Positions 1 to 9,025 are shown, numbered from the stretch's first letter. The stretch is 64,000 bases of DNA from JAJEEA01 sp965116765 (GCA_965116765.1 OZ220718.1:6429507-6493506); one strand, 5' to 3'. The notes: a model not told the origin generated them from the letters alone. Program-made: numbers and translations.

Positions 1-40
1 GCCAGTCCTTCGTCAGCTCCCTGAAAGGCCTGTGGTTCAT
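1..40 (-). CDS. HigA-like XRE antitoxin, N-terminal fragment cut by the window edge
   Basis: Reading leftward, an ATG at 40-38 opens a frame beginning MNHRPFRELTKDW. This is the usual N-terminal style of XRE-family antitoxins (FRELTKD) that lie downstream of HigB/RelE-type toxins. Its ATG overlaps the TGA of the upstream toxin gene by four bases (ATGA), so the two are translationally coupled. Only 13 residues are visible and the helix-turn-helix lies outside the window. The call rests on the short motif plus the toxin context. Confidence 0.6.
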   Translation of the reverse strand, partial: MNHRPFRELTKDW

Positions 41-420
41 CGTTTCCGTCCTCGCTCCGGTTGGAGAATTCCCTCGCGCCGGAGTTGTTGCAGGTACCGA
101 TCATAAATCGCATCGGCACGCCATACGTAGTGTTCGTAGAACCGGTCCTGCTCCCGCTTGTGGCCGCCAATCAGGAGAATCACCGTACGCCGCGGATCGA
201 AAGCGTAGAAGATTCGGATTGGCCGGCCGCCGCTCTGGATTCGGAGCTCGCGCATGCGCCCGTGCCTGGACCCCCTGACCTTCGACGAGTACGGGTCTCC
301 CAGCCGCGTCCCTCGCTCTTCGAGCAATCTCACGACGGGCCGAACGTCCTCCTGTTCCCGGGCTGTCAGCCCGTTCCACCACGTCTCGAACTCGTCCGTG
401 TACTCGACATCGTAGGGCAT
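37..420 (-). CDS. RelE/HigB-superfamily toxin (Gp49-like)
   Basis: 127 residues starting MPYDVEYTDEFETWW. The run of features FETWWNGLT, LRIQSGGRPIRIFYAFDP and VILLIGGHKREQDRFYE matches HigB/Gp49-type ribosome-dependent mRNA interferases. The toxin gene comes first and its TGA overlaps the ATG of an XRE antitoxin, the gene order typical of HigBA. The tail after the family core (YLQQLRREG...) is basic. A longer upstream extension of the same frame is an antisense artefact, so I start at the ATG at 420. Confidence 0.85.
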   Translation of the reverse strand: MPYDVEYTDEFETWWNGLTAREQEDVRPVVRLLEERGTRLGDPYSSKVRGSRHGRMRELRIQSGGRPIRIFYAFDPRRTVILLIGGHKREQDRFYEHYVWRADAIYDRYLQQLRREGILQPERGRKR

Positions 421-592
421 GACGGAGGCCTCGTCGCGTTCGCTCCCGCTCGTACTGCGCGACAACTCATGCAAGGTTGTCGCCAACCAAACGCCGAGAG
501 CGACGGCCGGTGAGAGTCCGGCGGCGACTGGTCGGCGCGCCCTTGGCGCCGAGAACGGGTGCCCCATCCGCGGGACGTGGTACCTTGACAAC

Positions 593-793
593 ATGGAGAG
601 GGTGCGAATCGAGGCGGAACTGCCGGCGGCGCTGGCCGAGCAGGCGCGCGCGTTCGTCGCCGAGGGATGTGCGAGCGACCTCGACGAGCTGCTGGCGGAA
701 GCGCTGCGACGTTTCCTCGAGTCCCGCACGTCCGAGTTGACCGAAGCCTTCATGAAGGAGGACGTCCAATGGGGCCTTCGTGGCGACGACTGA
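593..793 (+). CDS. Orphan ribbon-helix-helix antitoxin-like protein
   Basis: 66 residues. The N-terminal strand (MERVRIEAELPAAL) followed by two helices and an acidic tail resembles the ribbon-helix-helix fold of ParD/CopG antitoxins: an N-terminal DNA-binding strand and a C-terminal toxin-wrapping tail. No toxin gene follows; the next gene is a secreted dehydrogenase 176 bases downstream. It is therefore a solitary antitoxin, or the remnant of a pair whose toxin was lost. The family call is from sequence style only. Confidence 0.55.
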   Translation: MERVRIEAELPAALAEQARAFVAEGCASDLDELLAEALRRFLESRTSELTEAFMKEDVQWGLRGDD

Positions 794-969
794 GACCGCG
801 CCACCATAGGTCGCAGACCAGCGTCAGTCCCCGCACGTGATGTCGCGACGCTATCGGCCCGGTTGGGCGGCTCCTTCGCCATCGCGGTCGTCCGGCGCAG
901 ATTCTTGGGTGTCCACCGAGGTAGACTGACCTCGGTCCGGACCGGCTCTGTCCTTGTCGGAGGTTCACC

Positions 970-2274
970 ATGACGCTCGCAAGCTCGCCGAGACGGTCGC
1001 CCGCGCTCTTCGTCGTCCTCACGATGTGCCTGTTCATCGCCATCAGCAACGCGCAGCAGGGACGCCGGGGGATCGGCCCGGACACCCTGCCCGACGAGCC
1101 GCAGATTCTGGGCTTCGGCGATCAGCGGTTCCGTGTCGTCCCCATCAAGGGCTTCTTCCGTCCGTCGGCCGTGGACTTCCTGCCGAACGGCGACGTCCTC
1201 GTCGCCGAGCGCTCGGGCGGCCTGCGGATCATCCGCGACGGCGTGCTCGATCCCGAGCCCATCCGGGGCATGCCCGAGGTGCTCAACAGCTTCGGCGGCC
1301 GGCTCGGCCTGTGGGACGTGGCCGTGCATCCGCGGTTCGCCGAGAACCGGCTCGTCTACTTCACGTACCTGAAGCCCGACGCGAGCGACGACGTGCCGGA
1401 AGATGCGGCCGTGTCCCAGGCGCCCGCGGGAACGTCGGTGCTCGCGCGCGGCCGCTTCGACGGCGCCAACGCCCTGACCGACGTCGAGGACATCTTCGTC
1501 TCCGACGCCCGGGTCAGCGGCTTCAGCGTGGCGCGGCTGATCTTCGCCCCCGACGGCAAGATCTTCATGTCGATCGGCATGCCGCTGCGCGACCGGGAGC
1601 ACGGGGGCGGCAACCGCGTCGGCACGGCCGAGCAGGCCCAGGAGCCCGGCAGTCACGCCGGCAAGATCCTGCGCCTGAACGACGACGGGACGGCCCCCGA
1701 GGACAACCCCTTCGTCGGCGACCCGGCCTATCGGCCGGAGATCTACGCCCTGGGGTTCCGCGACCCGCTGGGCCTCGTCATCCATCCCGAGACCGGCGAG
1801 CTCTGGGAGGTGGAGCACGGGCCGCAGGGCGGCGACGAGCTCAACATCGTCCGTCCGGGGCGCAACTACGGCTGGCCGGTCGTCTCCTACGGCCGCGCGT
1901 ATACCGGCGAGGCCACCATCGGCACGGGCGGGACGGGCCCGGAGCTGCCCGCGCCCTGCGCGCCCGGCATGGAGCAGCCGCTGCTCTACTGGTACCCCGT
2001 CATCTCTCCCGGCGGCATGGCTCTCTATACGGGCGACGCGTTCCCCGCGTGGCAGGGGAGCCTCTTCGTCGGCGGGATGTCCACCACGCAGCTCCAGCGC
2101 ATCGTGTTCAACCAGCGGGGGCTGCCGGTGCGGCACATCCCGCTCCTGACCGAGCTCAACCAGCGCATCCGCGACGTCAAGCAGGGACCGGACGGCCTGC
2201 TGTACGTGACGACGGATCACGAGGCGGGGGCGGTGCTGAGAATCGAGCCGCTGGACGACGCGGCGGCAAACTGA
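970..2274 (+). CDS. Secreted PQQ-dependent sugar dehydrogenase (glucose/sorbosone dehydrogenase-like beta-propeller)
   Basis: 434 residues with a signal peptide (hydrophobic stretch about 12-27, ending SNA-QQ). The family's hallmark segments are present: EHGPQGGDE followed by GRNYGWPVV around residues 285-305, which shape the PQQ/Ca site of soluble aldose sugar dehydrogenases. RPSAVDFLPNGDVLVAER is a first propeller blade. It should oxidise sugars in the periplasm using PQQ. A strong ribosome site (CGGAGG) sits six bases before the ATG. Seven bases separate its stop from the next PQQ dehydrogenase, so the two probably form one transcript. Substrate cannot be read from the sequence. Confidence 0.88.
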   Translation: MTLASSPRRSPALFVVLTMCLFIAISNAQQGRRGIGPDTLPDEPQILGFGDQRFRVVPIKGFFRPSAVDFLPNGDVLVAERSGGLRIIRDGVLDPEPIRGMPEVLNSFGGRLGLWDVAVHPRFAENRLVYFTYLKPDASDDVPEDAAVSQAPAGTSVLARGRFDGANALTDVEDIFVSDARVSGFSVARLIFAPDGKIFMSIGMPLRDREHGGGNRVGTAEQAQEPGSHAGKILRLNDDGTAPEDNPFVGDPAYRPEIYALGFRDPLGLVIHPETGELWEVEHGPQGGDELNIVRPGRNYGWPVVSYGRAYTGEATIGTGGTGPELPAPCAPGMEQPLLYWYPVISPGGMALYTGDAFPAWQGSLFVGGMSTTQLQRIVFNQRGLPVRHIPLLTELNQRIRDVKQGPDGLLYVTTDHEAGAVLRIEPLDDAAAN

Positions 2275-2281
2275 GGAAAAG

Positions 2282-4063
2282 ATGATGCGACTTGTCGTTC
2301 TCGCCCTGCTCGGACTCGCTGCCGCGGTCGCCCCGGCCACCGCGCAGGCCCCCGAGGCTCCTCCCGTCACCGACGCCATGCTGCAGGATCCGGCGCCCGG
2401 CGACTGGCTCATGTGGCGACGCACCCTGAACGGCTGGGGCTACAGCCCGCTCGACCAGATCGACCGGGAGAACGTGAACCGCCTGCGTCTGGTGTGGACC
2501 CGCGGCCTGTCGTCCGGCTACCAGGAAGGCACGCCGCTGGTCTACGGCGGCACCCTGTACATGCCGAACCCCAACGACCACCTGCAGGCGATCGATGCGG
2601 CGACCGGCGATCTGCTCTGGGAGTACCGCCGGGAGACGCCGGAGGGCGCCGCCGAGACGCTGGCCGCGGCGGCGGGGCTGGTCTCCGTCAACCGGAACGT
2701 GGCGATCTACGGGAACGTGATCATCGACACCGGCAACGACGGCTACGTCTATGCCGTCGACGCCGCCACCGGTGAGCTGGCCTGGGAGACCGAGATCTTC
2801 GACTACGCGACGGGGTCGGCGCGGCACTCGTCGGGGCCCATCGTCGCCAACGGCAAGGTGGTCTCGGGGCGCAGTTGCCGGCCCGCCGGCGGGCCGGCGG
2901 CCTGCGTGATCGTCGCGCATGACGCCACGACCGGCGCCGAGCTGTGGCGGACCCGCCTGGTGCCCGCGCCGGGCGAGCCCGGCGACGAGACCTGGGGCGG
3001 CGTGCCCTACGAGGAGCGGGTGCACGTGGGGTCGTGGATGGTGCCCAGCTACGACCCCGAGCTGAACCTCGTCTACGTCGGGACGTCGGTCACCTCCCCC
3101 GCCCCGAAGTTCCTGCTGGGCGGCAGCGGCAACAAGCATCTCTACCACAACTCGACGCTCGCGCTCGACGCCGACACCGGCGAGATCCGGTGGTACTACC
3201 AGCACCTGAACGACCACTGGGACATGGACCATCCCTTCGAGCGGCTGCTCGTCGACACCGCGGTGACCCCGGACCCCGACGCCGTGAGCTGGATCAATCC
3301 GCGGCTGCGCGCCGGGGAGGTGCGCAGGGTGGTGACCGGCATTCCCGGCAAGACGGGCGTGGTGTACACCCTCGACCGGGAGACCGGGGAGTTCCTCTGG
3401 GCCACGCCCACGGTCGGCCAGAACCTCATCAGCGACATCGACGGCGCCACCGGCGAGGTCACCGAGAACCCCGAGGTAGTCTTCAGCTCGTACGGGCAGC
3501 AGATCCTGTCGTGCCCGGGGTGGCTGGGCGGCAAGGACTGGGAGGCGGGCGCGTACAGCCCCCTGACGAACACGATGTACTACCCGCTGCGCAACTCGTG
3601 CGCGCGCGTGCTGGCGACCCCGGACGAGGGGCTCGCCATCTACCAGCTCGCGGCACGCTTCCAGTTGTCGCCCGGCACCGACCAGCTCGGCACGGTTCGG
3701 GCGATCTCGGCCGAGACGGGCCGGACCACCTGGCTCCGCGAGCAGCGGGCCGCGACGCTGTCGCTCGTCGCCACCGGAGGCGGACTGGTGTTCGGCGGCG
3801 ACGTGCAGGGGCGTTTCCGCGCCCTCGACCAGGAGACCGGCGAGGTGCTGTGGGAGATCAACCTCGGCTCGCCGGTCACCGGCTTTCCCATCAGCTTCGC
3901 GGTCGATGGCCGCCAGTACGTCGCGGTCAGCACCGGCACGGCCGCGAGCGCGTCGGCGTTCGTCGGCCTGACGCCGGAGCTGCGTCCGAGCTACGGGAAC
4001 AACCTGTTCGTGTTTTCTCTGCCCGAAGAACTCACGGAAACGATGCGCGATGGCCGCTTCTAG
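2282..4063 (+). CDS. Secreted PQQ-dependent alcohol-dehydrogenase-like quinoprotein
   Basis: 593 residues with a signal peptide (MMRLVVLALLGLAAAVAPATAQ). The body is an eight-bladed WD-like PQQ propeller of the methanol/ethanol dehydrogenase family, with repeated blade motifs such as LQAIDAATGDLLWEYR, YAVDAATGELAWETE and RALDQETGEVLWEINLG. Its length fits single-domain type I enzymes. There is no C-terminal CxxCH haem motif, so electrons must leave through a separate carrier. It follows the sugar dehydrogenase after seven bases. Two further, more distant quinoproteins lie at 20-22 kb and 28-30 kb. The substrate alcohol is unknown. Confidence 0.88.
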   Translation: MMRLVVLALLGLAAAVAPATAQAPEAPPVTDAMLQDPAPGDWLMWRRTLNGWGYSPLDQIDRENVNRLRLVWTRGLSSGYQEGTPLVYGGTLYMPNPNDHLQAIDAATGDLLWEYRRETPEGAAETLAAAAGLVSVNRNVAIYGNVIIDTGNDGYVYAVDAATGELAWETEIFDYATGSARHSSGPIVANGKVVSGRSCRPAGGPAACVIVAHDATTGAELWRTRLVPAPGEPGDETWGGVPYEERVHVGSWMVPSYDPELNLVYVGTSVTSPAPKFLLGGSGNKHLYHNSTLALDADTGEIRWYYQHLNDHWDMDHPFERLLVDTAVTPDPDAVSWINPRLRAGEVRRVVTGIPGKTGVVYTLDRETGEFLWATPTVGQNLISDIDGATGEVTENPEVVFSSYGQQILSCPGWLGGKDWEAGAYSPLTNTMYYPLRNSCARVLATPDEGLAIYQLAARFQLSPGTDQLGTVRAISAETGRTTWLREQRAATLSLVATGGGLVFGGDVQGRFRALDQETGEVLWEINLGSPVTGFPISFAVDGRQYVAVSTGTAASASAFVGLTPELRPSYGNNLFVFSLPEELTETMRDGRF

Positions 4064-4247
4064 CCGCGACGGCCTACCGAATTTCCACCACGTCCTGGGA
4101 CACTAGCGCCATCCGCGAACGAGCCTCGACGCTGGCAAGCACACGCGGATGCTGCCAGCCCGACGATGCTGCCGGTAGACTACGTCGTGCGGTCGACGTA
4201 CGGGCTACGTGTCATCGACACCGTCGCGGCATCCGCAGGCAAGACCG

Positions 4248-4751
4248 ATGAGGAAGCTCCTGTACAACGACAAGGACTATTGGATCGGGCACCATCGCCA
4301 GCTCGGACTCTTGATATACGACCCCGAAGCGCAGGGCGTGGGCGCAGATAGAGTGCGGCTGTTCAAGGCGGACCAACAAGAGGCCCGCACGTTCATCAAG
4401 GACATTATCCGGACGATGGAGCAGTGGTCATCCGACGAAGAACACCTCCCGAGCATGCAACGGGCTGTGACGGAATACGCCGAAGCTCGAGCGCGCCTAC
4501 GAGAGACACATTGCTACCGCTGTAGACGTGACCTTAATTCTGCGGATTTCTCGATCTGCAAGCGGTGCAACTGGATACGATGCCCTTGTGGTGCCTGTGT
4601 TGCGGGTACACGGATCTACCGTAGACCATGTGAGGCCGCGCGCGATGCGGTTCAGTCGCGACCGCTCTGTCATCGTACCGGGCCGCTACGGGATACCGCC
4701 GACGAGGACGCGCGCCGCGAGTTGCTGGCGCCGGACGACGGCGGATGGTGA
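4248..4751 (+). CDS. Hypothetical Cys-rich protein, probably frameshifted near 4600
   Basis: I do not recognise this family. From the ATG at 4248 (MRKLLYNDKDYWIGHH) the protein continues through a soluble region to a cysteine-rich end: CYRC, then ICKRC, then RCPCGAC, which looks like one or two zinc ribbons. After RCPCGAC the frame turns into low-plausibility Arg-rich sequence up to 4751. Adding one base near 4599 would instead give CPCGACGCGYTDLP and stop at 4622-4624, a much more natural ribbon ending. The annotated end is therefore doubtful. Confidence 0.5.
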   Translation: MRKLLYNDKDYWIGHHRQLGLLIYDPEAQGVGADRVRLFKADQQEARTFIKDIIRTMEQWSSDEEHLPSMQRAVTEYAEARARLRETHCYRCRRDLNSADFSICKRCNWIRCPCGACVAGTRIYRRPCEAARDAVQSRPLCHRTGPLRDTADEDARRELLAPDDGGW

Positions 4752-4873
4752 GAAACCTGCGATACGGGCGGTTCACAGACGACGCGCCCCGTCCGGTGGA
4801 TTCCCGCTGGGAAAGTGGTAGTCGACGAGGGAATAATGGCCGGCTGGTCAACAATAGCTCACTGTGGATGAAT

Positions 4874-4896
4874 GAGTTGCGAGAATGTTGCAACTC
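4874..4896. repeat. Inverted repeat downstream of the P450 gene
   Basis: GAGTTGC and GCAACTC form perfect 7-bp arms around a 9-nt loop. It lies about 55 bases past the P450 stop codon on the minus strand. It may be a transcription end or an operator. There is no T-tract, so a classical intrinsic terminator is not supported. Confidence 0.4.
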
Positions 4897-4951
4897 ACTC
4901 TCCCCGCTGGTGCGGTCGCTCTCGGCGAAGTCGTCCTTCCAGAAAGCCGGC

Positions 4952-6334
4952 TCAGCGCGGCTCGAGCGTCATGCGAAGACCGTAGCGCGGGCGAAGGGTG
5001 ATCCCGCCGTGCGCTTCGACCCGGTGTCCGGGCGCCATGCGCAGGCGATAGGCACGGGCGATGGTGGCGAGCACCACGCACGCCTCCATCATGGCAAAGC
5101 CCCGGCCGATACAGATGCGCGGACCGCCGCCGAAGGGCAAGTACGCGAAACGATGACGTGCCTTGACCCGATCGGGTCTGAACCGCTCGGGATCGAAGCG
5201 CAGCGGATCCTCCCACAGCCGCGGATTGCGGTGGGTGAGGTAGGGGCTGATCGTCACCACGCTGCCGGCACGAACGGCGTGCCCCCCGACCTCGTCGTCC
5301 GCGACCGCCACGCGACTGAAAGAGTGGCCCGGCGGAAACAGCCGCATCGCCTCCTGGATGACCATGCGGGTATAGGGCAGCGCCTCGACGTCAGCGAACG
5401 TCGTCTCTCCTTCGCCCAGCGCGCGGTCCACCTCGTCGTGCAGCGCGCGTTCGATGCCGGGATGTCGCGACAGCAGGTACAGCGTCCACGTCAGGGCCAG
5501 CGCCGTCGTCTCATGTCCGGCGGCGAAGAACGTGATCACCTCGTCGCGGAGCTGCCGGTCCGTCATCCCCTCGCCGGTCTCCTCGTCGCGCGCGGCAAGG
5601 AGCAAGCCCAACAGATCGTCACGACCTTTCCGGGTGACGCGTCGTGCGGCGATGATGCCGTAGACCATCCGGTCGAGTCGAGCCAGCGCCGAGCGGGTGC
5701 GATGCGAGCGCCAGCGTGGGAACCACGCCGGGAAGCCGAGGATATCGAGCGGATTCGGCTTGCCCAAGGACGCGGTGAATGTCGTCATCGCCCGGCCCAG
5801 CTCGTCTATCGAGTCAGCAATCTCGCTGGAGAAGAGCGCCTCGGCGACGATCTCCATCGTGAGCGACATCATTTCGTGGGCGATGTCGAGGCGTTCTCCC
5901 CTCTTGCACGGCGTGCGCCAGCGTTCGACGCGCTGCCGGGCGCGACGCACCATCACACGGGCCGCCTGCGCGAGGTGCTGGTGATGGAAGGCGGGGGCGA
6001 TGATGCGGCGCTGGCGGCGCCAGAAGTCGCCTTCGCTGATCAGCAGGCTGTTGCCCAGAGCCCACTCGAGGATCTGGCGGGCGAGGTGCCCCTTGACATA
6101 GTTCTGGCGGTTGGTGACGAGGATGTGCTCGATGAAATCGGGTTCATTGACGAGAACGAAGTTGTGGAAGACAAACCGCGCTTCGCCGAAGTCGGCGACG
6201 AAGGCGTCGCGGGAGTACACGGACAGTTGGTTTTCGCGCAGCAATCGGAGGGACTGGATCAGCCCGGCTGGCTCGGCCAGCGGTTCGGGAACAACGCCTG
6301 GTTCGTAGGCGACCGCGGGGTGAATTGCCGTCAT
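4952..6334 (-). CDS. Cytochrome P450 monooxygenase
   Basis: 460 residues from the ATG at 6334, the normal length for a bacterial class I P450. All landmarks are intact: the I-helix oxygen-binding segment FFAAGHETTALALTW, the K-helix ExxR (QEAMR), the FDPERFRPDR meander, and the haem-thiolate loop FGGGPRICIGRGFA with Cys near residue 407. No membrane anchor or fused reductase is present, so it needs separate ferredoxin partners, and none is encoded nearby. The gene stands alone. Substrate and CYP family cannot be told by reading; the overall style is that of CYP102/CYP4-like fatty-acid or terpene hydroxylases. Confidence 0.92.
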   Translation of the reverse strand: MTAIHPAVAYEPGVVPEPLAEPAGLIQSLRLLRENQLSVYSRDAFVADFGEARFVFHNFVLVNEPDFIEHILVTNRQNYVKGHLARQILEWALGNSLLISEGDFWRRQRRIIAPAFHHQHLAQAARVMVRRARQRVERWRTPCKRGERLDIAHEMMSLTMEIVAEALFSSEIADSIDELGRAMTTFTASLGKPNPLDILGFPAWFPRWRSHRTRSALARLDRMVYGIIAARRVTRKGRDDLLGLLLAARDEETGEGMTDRQLRDEVITFFAAGHETTALALTWTLYLLSRHPGIERALHDEVDRALGEGETTFADVEALPYTRMVIQEAMRLFPPGHSFSRVAVADDEVGGHAVRAGSVVTISPYLTHRNPRLWEDPLRFDPERFRPDRVKARHRFAYLPFGGGPRICIGRGFAMMEACVVLATIARAYRLRMAPGHRVEAHGGITLRPRYGLRMTLEPR

Positions 6335-6820
6335 CGTCGCGTCAACTCCACCTGGACGGCTGGAGCCTCCAGGAGCAGCGTGTTGCCCCGTTTCCTCGGG
6401 CCGAGCCGAATGAGTTTTCTCATTGTACTTCAGTCGGGAACAGGATCTCGTCAGGCAGCCGACCGGCGAACCGTAAGGCGACGCGGTGCCGACCACGAGG
6501 GTCTTCCGCTGCCGCCCTCTGGCCGCTCAGGCTCGGCCTGCTCGTCGGTCAGGCTCTGCCCGTACGCGGGGTTACTCGGCCGGACGACCAAGGCGAACCG
6601 TCCGCCGAGGGCTTCGATGGTCCTATGGATTCTCGTCTACAATGAGGGGTAGAATGAGGTAACATGGCCGGACTATTGATGGTAAGCTGCATGGAATGAG
6701 CGATTTACGAGCATCTTGCAACTAGCGCTGCCTTGACGCCCGATAGTCTCGCCCTCGCGCGGAATCCGGGCGACCAAGCCTGGATTGGTGCACGGCGCTA
6801 TCCTGACGACCGGAGACGGC
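6335..6820. other. Intergenic region with a possible antitoxin remnant
   Basis: No intact gene. On the minus strand around 6490-6645 a start-less frame reads IHRTIEALGGRFALVVR, which resembles the C-terminal part of the helix-turn-helix domain of RelE-partner antitoxins; it is bounded by stops and probably a fossil. Two near-identical short motifs (TACAATGAGGGG, TAGAATGAGG) stand side by side at about 6640-6660. Nothing else was recognised. Confidence 0.35.
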
Positions 6821-7255
6821 ATGGAGAATCCCCCCGACGGGTGGCCCCGAATCGCACCGGCGGTGTTCTACGACGACGCGGCGGCCGCGATCGACTGGCT
6901 GACTCGCGCCTTCGGCTTCGAAGTGCAGGCGAGGGTCGAGAACGACCGGGGGCAGATCGCCCACTCGCAGCTCGTTCTCGATGGCGGCCTCATCATGGTC
7001 GGACAGGTGGGCCTGCGTTCCGACCGGACGTACCCGCAGTCTCCGGGCGCGGTCGGCGGCGCGAACACGCAGGCGCTGGCCGTGTACGTGGACGATGTCG
7101 ACGCTCACTGCGAGCGGGCCCGGTCGGCGGGTGCCGCCATAACGGTCGAGCCGGCAACCCAGGACTACGGCGAGGGGTACTGGAAGGACCGGACCTACGA
7201 GGCCCGCGACCTGGAGGGTCACCACTGGTGGTTCATGCAGCGCCTGCGCACGTAG
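6821..7255 (+). CDS. VOC-family (glyoxalase/bleomycin-resistance fold) protein
   Basis: 144 residues. The pattern PAVFYDDAAAAIDWLTRAFGFE...ALAVYVDDVDAHCERARSAGA...DLEGHHWWF is the paired beta-alpha-beta-beta-beta architecture of vicinal oxygen chelate proteins, PhnB/glyoxalase-like subgroup. I start at the ATG at 6821, which has GGAG five bases upstream; an earlier TTG at 6785 is possible but weaker. A second VOC gene follows 34 bases later, so the pair look like a tandem duplication in one operon. The reaction is unknown. Confidence 0.82.
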   Translation: MENPPDGWPRIAPAVFYDDAAAAIDWLTRAFGFEVQARVENDRGQIAHSQLVLDGGLIMVGQVGLRSDRTYPQSPGAVGGANTQALAVYVDDVDAHCERARSAGAAITVEPATQDYGEGYWKDRTYEARDLEGHHWWFMQRLRT

Positions 7256-7289
7256 CGGCCGGGCCTGCCGGTCGAACGGAGTTGATTCG

Positions 7290-7736
7290 ATGCCACCGGT
7301 CCGGATGATGCCTCGCCTGGCGTACAACGATCCGACCGCCGCCGTGGCGTTCCTGGAGCGCGCGTTCGGCTTCGTCGAAGATCCCGCCGCGCGGCTCGAA
7401 CACCCGGAGGGGTCGGTCTATCTGACGCAGGTCGCGGTCGCCGGCGTCAGCGTCATGATTGGCACGGCCGGCGGCCACGGGATTGTCAGCCCCGCCACCG
7501 CCGGGACGACGACGCAGGCGCTGATCGTGTACGTCGACGACCTCGACGGACACTGCGCGCGTGCGCGGGCCGCCGGGGCCGAGATCGTGTCGGAACCCGC
7601 CGACCAGTTCTGGGGCGAGCGGCGCTACGAGGCGAAGGACCTCGAAGGTCACCTCTGGAGCTTCCATCAACCGGTGCGCGATGTCCCGCTGGACGAGATT
7701 CGGCGCAAGTTCCGCAAGGTCGCGAGCGAATCGTAG
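7290..7736 (+). CDS. VOC-family protein, tandem paralogue
   Basis: 148 residues with the same layout as its upstream neighbour: RLAYNDPTAAVAFLERAFGFVE, ALIVYVDDLDGHCARARAAGA and KDLEGHLWSFHQP. The two differ enough to be an old duplication. GGAG lies eight bases before the ATG. Its stop codon TAG (7734-7736) is immediately abutted by a structured repeat. Metal-binding positions include the Glu in LEGH; the substrate cannot be assigned. Confidence 0.82.
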   Translation: MPPVRMMPRLAYNDPTAAVAFLERAFGFVEDPAARLEHPEGSVYLTQVAVAGVSVMIGTAGGHGIVSPATAGTTTQALIVYVDDLDGHCARARAAGAEIVSEPADQFWGERRYEAKDLEGHLWSFHQPVRDVPLDEIRRKFRKVASES

Positions 7737-7814
7737 CCCGCCCATCGTCGCCTGCGGCTCCGCTGGGCGCCCAACCAACCCTGCAGGAGTCCGCGCCGTT
7801 CTACGGCGACTCCT
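7736..7814 (+). repeat. Dispersed two-hairpin repeat, copy A
   Basis: First of four copies in this window. A GCCCA...TGGGC hairpin is followed by a second one: AGGAGT-CCG-CGCCG-TTCTA-CGGCG-ACTCCT, in which both the outer and inner arms pair perfectly. It starts on the last base of the VOC gene's stop codon and is followed directly by copy B. Confidence 0.75.
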
Positions 7815-7815
7815 C

Positions 7816-7899
7816 GCCCGCCCATCGTCGCCTGCGGCTCCGCTGGGCGCCCAACCGACCCTGCAGGAGTCCGCGCGCCGTTCTGCGGCGCAGACTCCT
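7816..7899 (+). repeat. Dispersed two-hairpin repeat, copy B
   Basis: Tandem copy of the preceding element, about 80 bp away and nearly identical over its first 60 bases. The second hairpin is slightly longer (AGGAGTC...GACTCCT). Tandem arrangement plus dispersed copies at 24.6 and 26.8 kb show that this is a repeat family, not a gene-specific terminator. Confidence 0.75.
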
Positions 7900-7975
7900 G
7901 GTCGAGGGGACTGGCGAAGCGTCGAGGTCCGCGTCTTGCGGGGCGCGGATGCAGACGATTCGCGCCGCGCGACGG

Positions 7976-8194
7976 TCAGCGGCCATTCCCCAGGTGACCC
8001 AGGAGACCCCACAGGAACAGCATGACGCCGAGCAGGCCGACGACAAGACCGACCGGCAGCATGATCATCGTCACGCCCAGGCCGAGGCCGACGACCATCA
8101 GGACGAACCCCATCGCCACGGCCGCCAGGTGGGCGAGAATCAGCTCGGCCTTCTGTAGCCACCGACGACCGCGGCCCGCTGGTTGTGTCGCCAT
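7976..8194 (-). CDS. Small two-helix membrane protein of unknown function
   Basis: 72 residues from the ATG at 8194. A basic N-terminus (QPAGRGRRWLQKAE) is followed by two long hydrophobic segments, roughly 19-42 and 44-66, rich in Gly, Val, Met and Leu, then a short polar end. I do not recognise a named family. Short bacterial two-helix proteins of this kind are often stress-linked or envelope-associated, but that is only analogy. It is transcribed convergently with the VOC pair, across the repeats. Confidence 0.6.
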   Translation of the reverse strand: MATQPAGRGRRWLQKAELILAHLAAVAMGFVLMVVGLGLGVTMIMLPVGLVVGLLGVMLFLWGLLGHLGNGR

Positions 8195-8262
8195 GGCGGC
8201 CGGACGCAGGTCACGCGCACGGTTGCTCCTTACGGCAACGGTATTCCCCGCAAATGCGGGTG

Positions 8263-8754
8263 TCAAACTGCCGTCCCGGTTGCCGGTCGCCGCCGAGCCT
8301 CTTCCGAGAGACTCGGGCCAGCCGGTCTCGACGTCGACGGGCTCGCGGCGAACGGGTGGCAGCGGCGTCGGCTCCCGCCCGGCGAGCGCCAGTGGGCGAG
8401 GCCCTTGAAGAAGTCGCCGGCGACGGTTTCTCCCGACTTGATCTCCACCGCGTGCGGGCCGTCCGGCGTCTCGACGAGCAGGTCGACCTCGTGGCCGCGG
8501 TGGTCGCGCCAGAAGTACAGATCGGGCACCTGCCCCGCGTTGCAGGCCGCCTTCAGCGTCTCGGCGATCACCAGGTTCTCGAACACCGCCCCGCGCGCGG
8601 CGTGCGTCGCAAGCTGGTCGGCGTCGCGGATGCGCAGCAGCCGGCACAGCAGCCCGGTGTCGACGAAGTAGAGCTTGGGACGCCTCGTCAGCCGCCTGTT
8701 GAAGCTCCGGTGGTACGGCTGGAGCCGAAACGTCACGAAGCTCGCCTCCAGCAC
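8263..8754 (-). pseudogene. Remnant of a DUF4143-type AAA ATPase (C-terminal half only)
   Basis: The frame reads VLEASFVTFRLQPYHRSFNRRLTRRPKLYF..DTGLLCRLL, then AVFENLVIAETLKA and DLYFWRDHRGHEVDLLVE. That is the C-terminal DUF4143 domain, with its restriction-fold-like core (EVDLLVE...AVEIKSG), of a family that normally begins with a roughly 200-residue AAA ATPase. The ATPase half is absent: in-frame upstream sequence ends in a stop near 8787. After GLAHWRS the likely continuation (LAGREPTPLPPVRREPV) sits in another frame. So the gene is truncated at the front and shifted near 8390. Confidence 0.72.
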
Positions 8755-8777
8755 CGACGGGGGGAGTGTTGCATACT

Positions 8778-8792
8778 GAAGATCAGATCTTC
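8778..8792. repeat. 15-bp palindrome
   Basis: GAAGATC-A-GATCTTC, with perfect 7-bp arms around one base. It lies at the truncated 5' end of the DUF4143 remnant and may mark the breakpoint or be a protein-binding site. It is the only clear feature in the 8755-9025 gap. Confidence 0.35.
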
Positions 8793-9025
8793 AAACTGCA
8801 CGCCACGTCAGCTCCGTTCCCCGCGTTCCGTCGCGGCAGACATGAGCGAGTCCGTCAATCGTGGCAGGATGCACCGGCGCGAGCCGGTCTCGACGTCGGA
8901 CGGGAATCGGACTCCCGCCGAAGAGGTCGTCGCGGAGCCGGTGCCCGCCCGGGGTCCTGAGAGCCGGGCCCGATGAGCTGCCACGGGAGTGAAACGGCGG
9001 CTTTTCGGCCGGCGTCTATCGATCC

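Noticed and set aside
8248..8262. CCCCGC-AAAT-GCGGG palindrome upstream of the small membrane gene, considered as a REP or terminator
   Set aside because: Short, single copy in the window, no T-tract; not enough to call.
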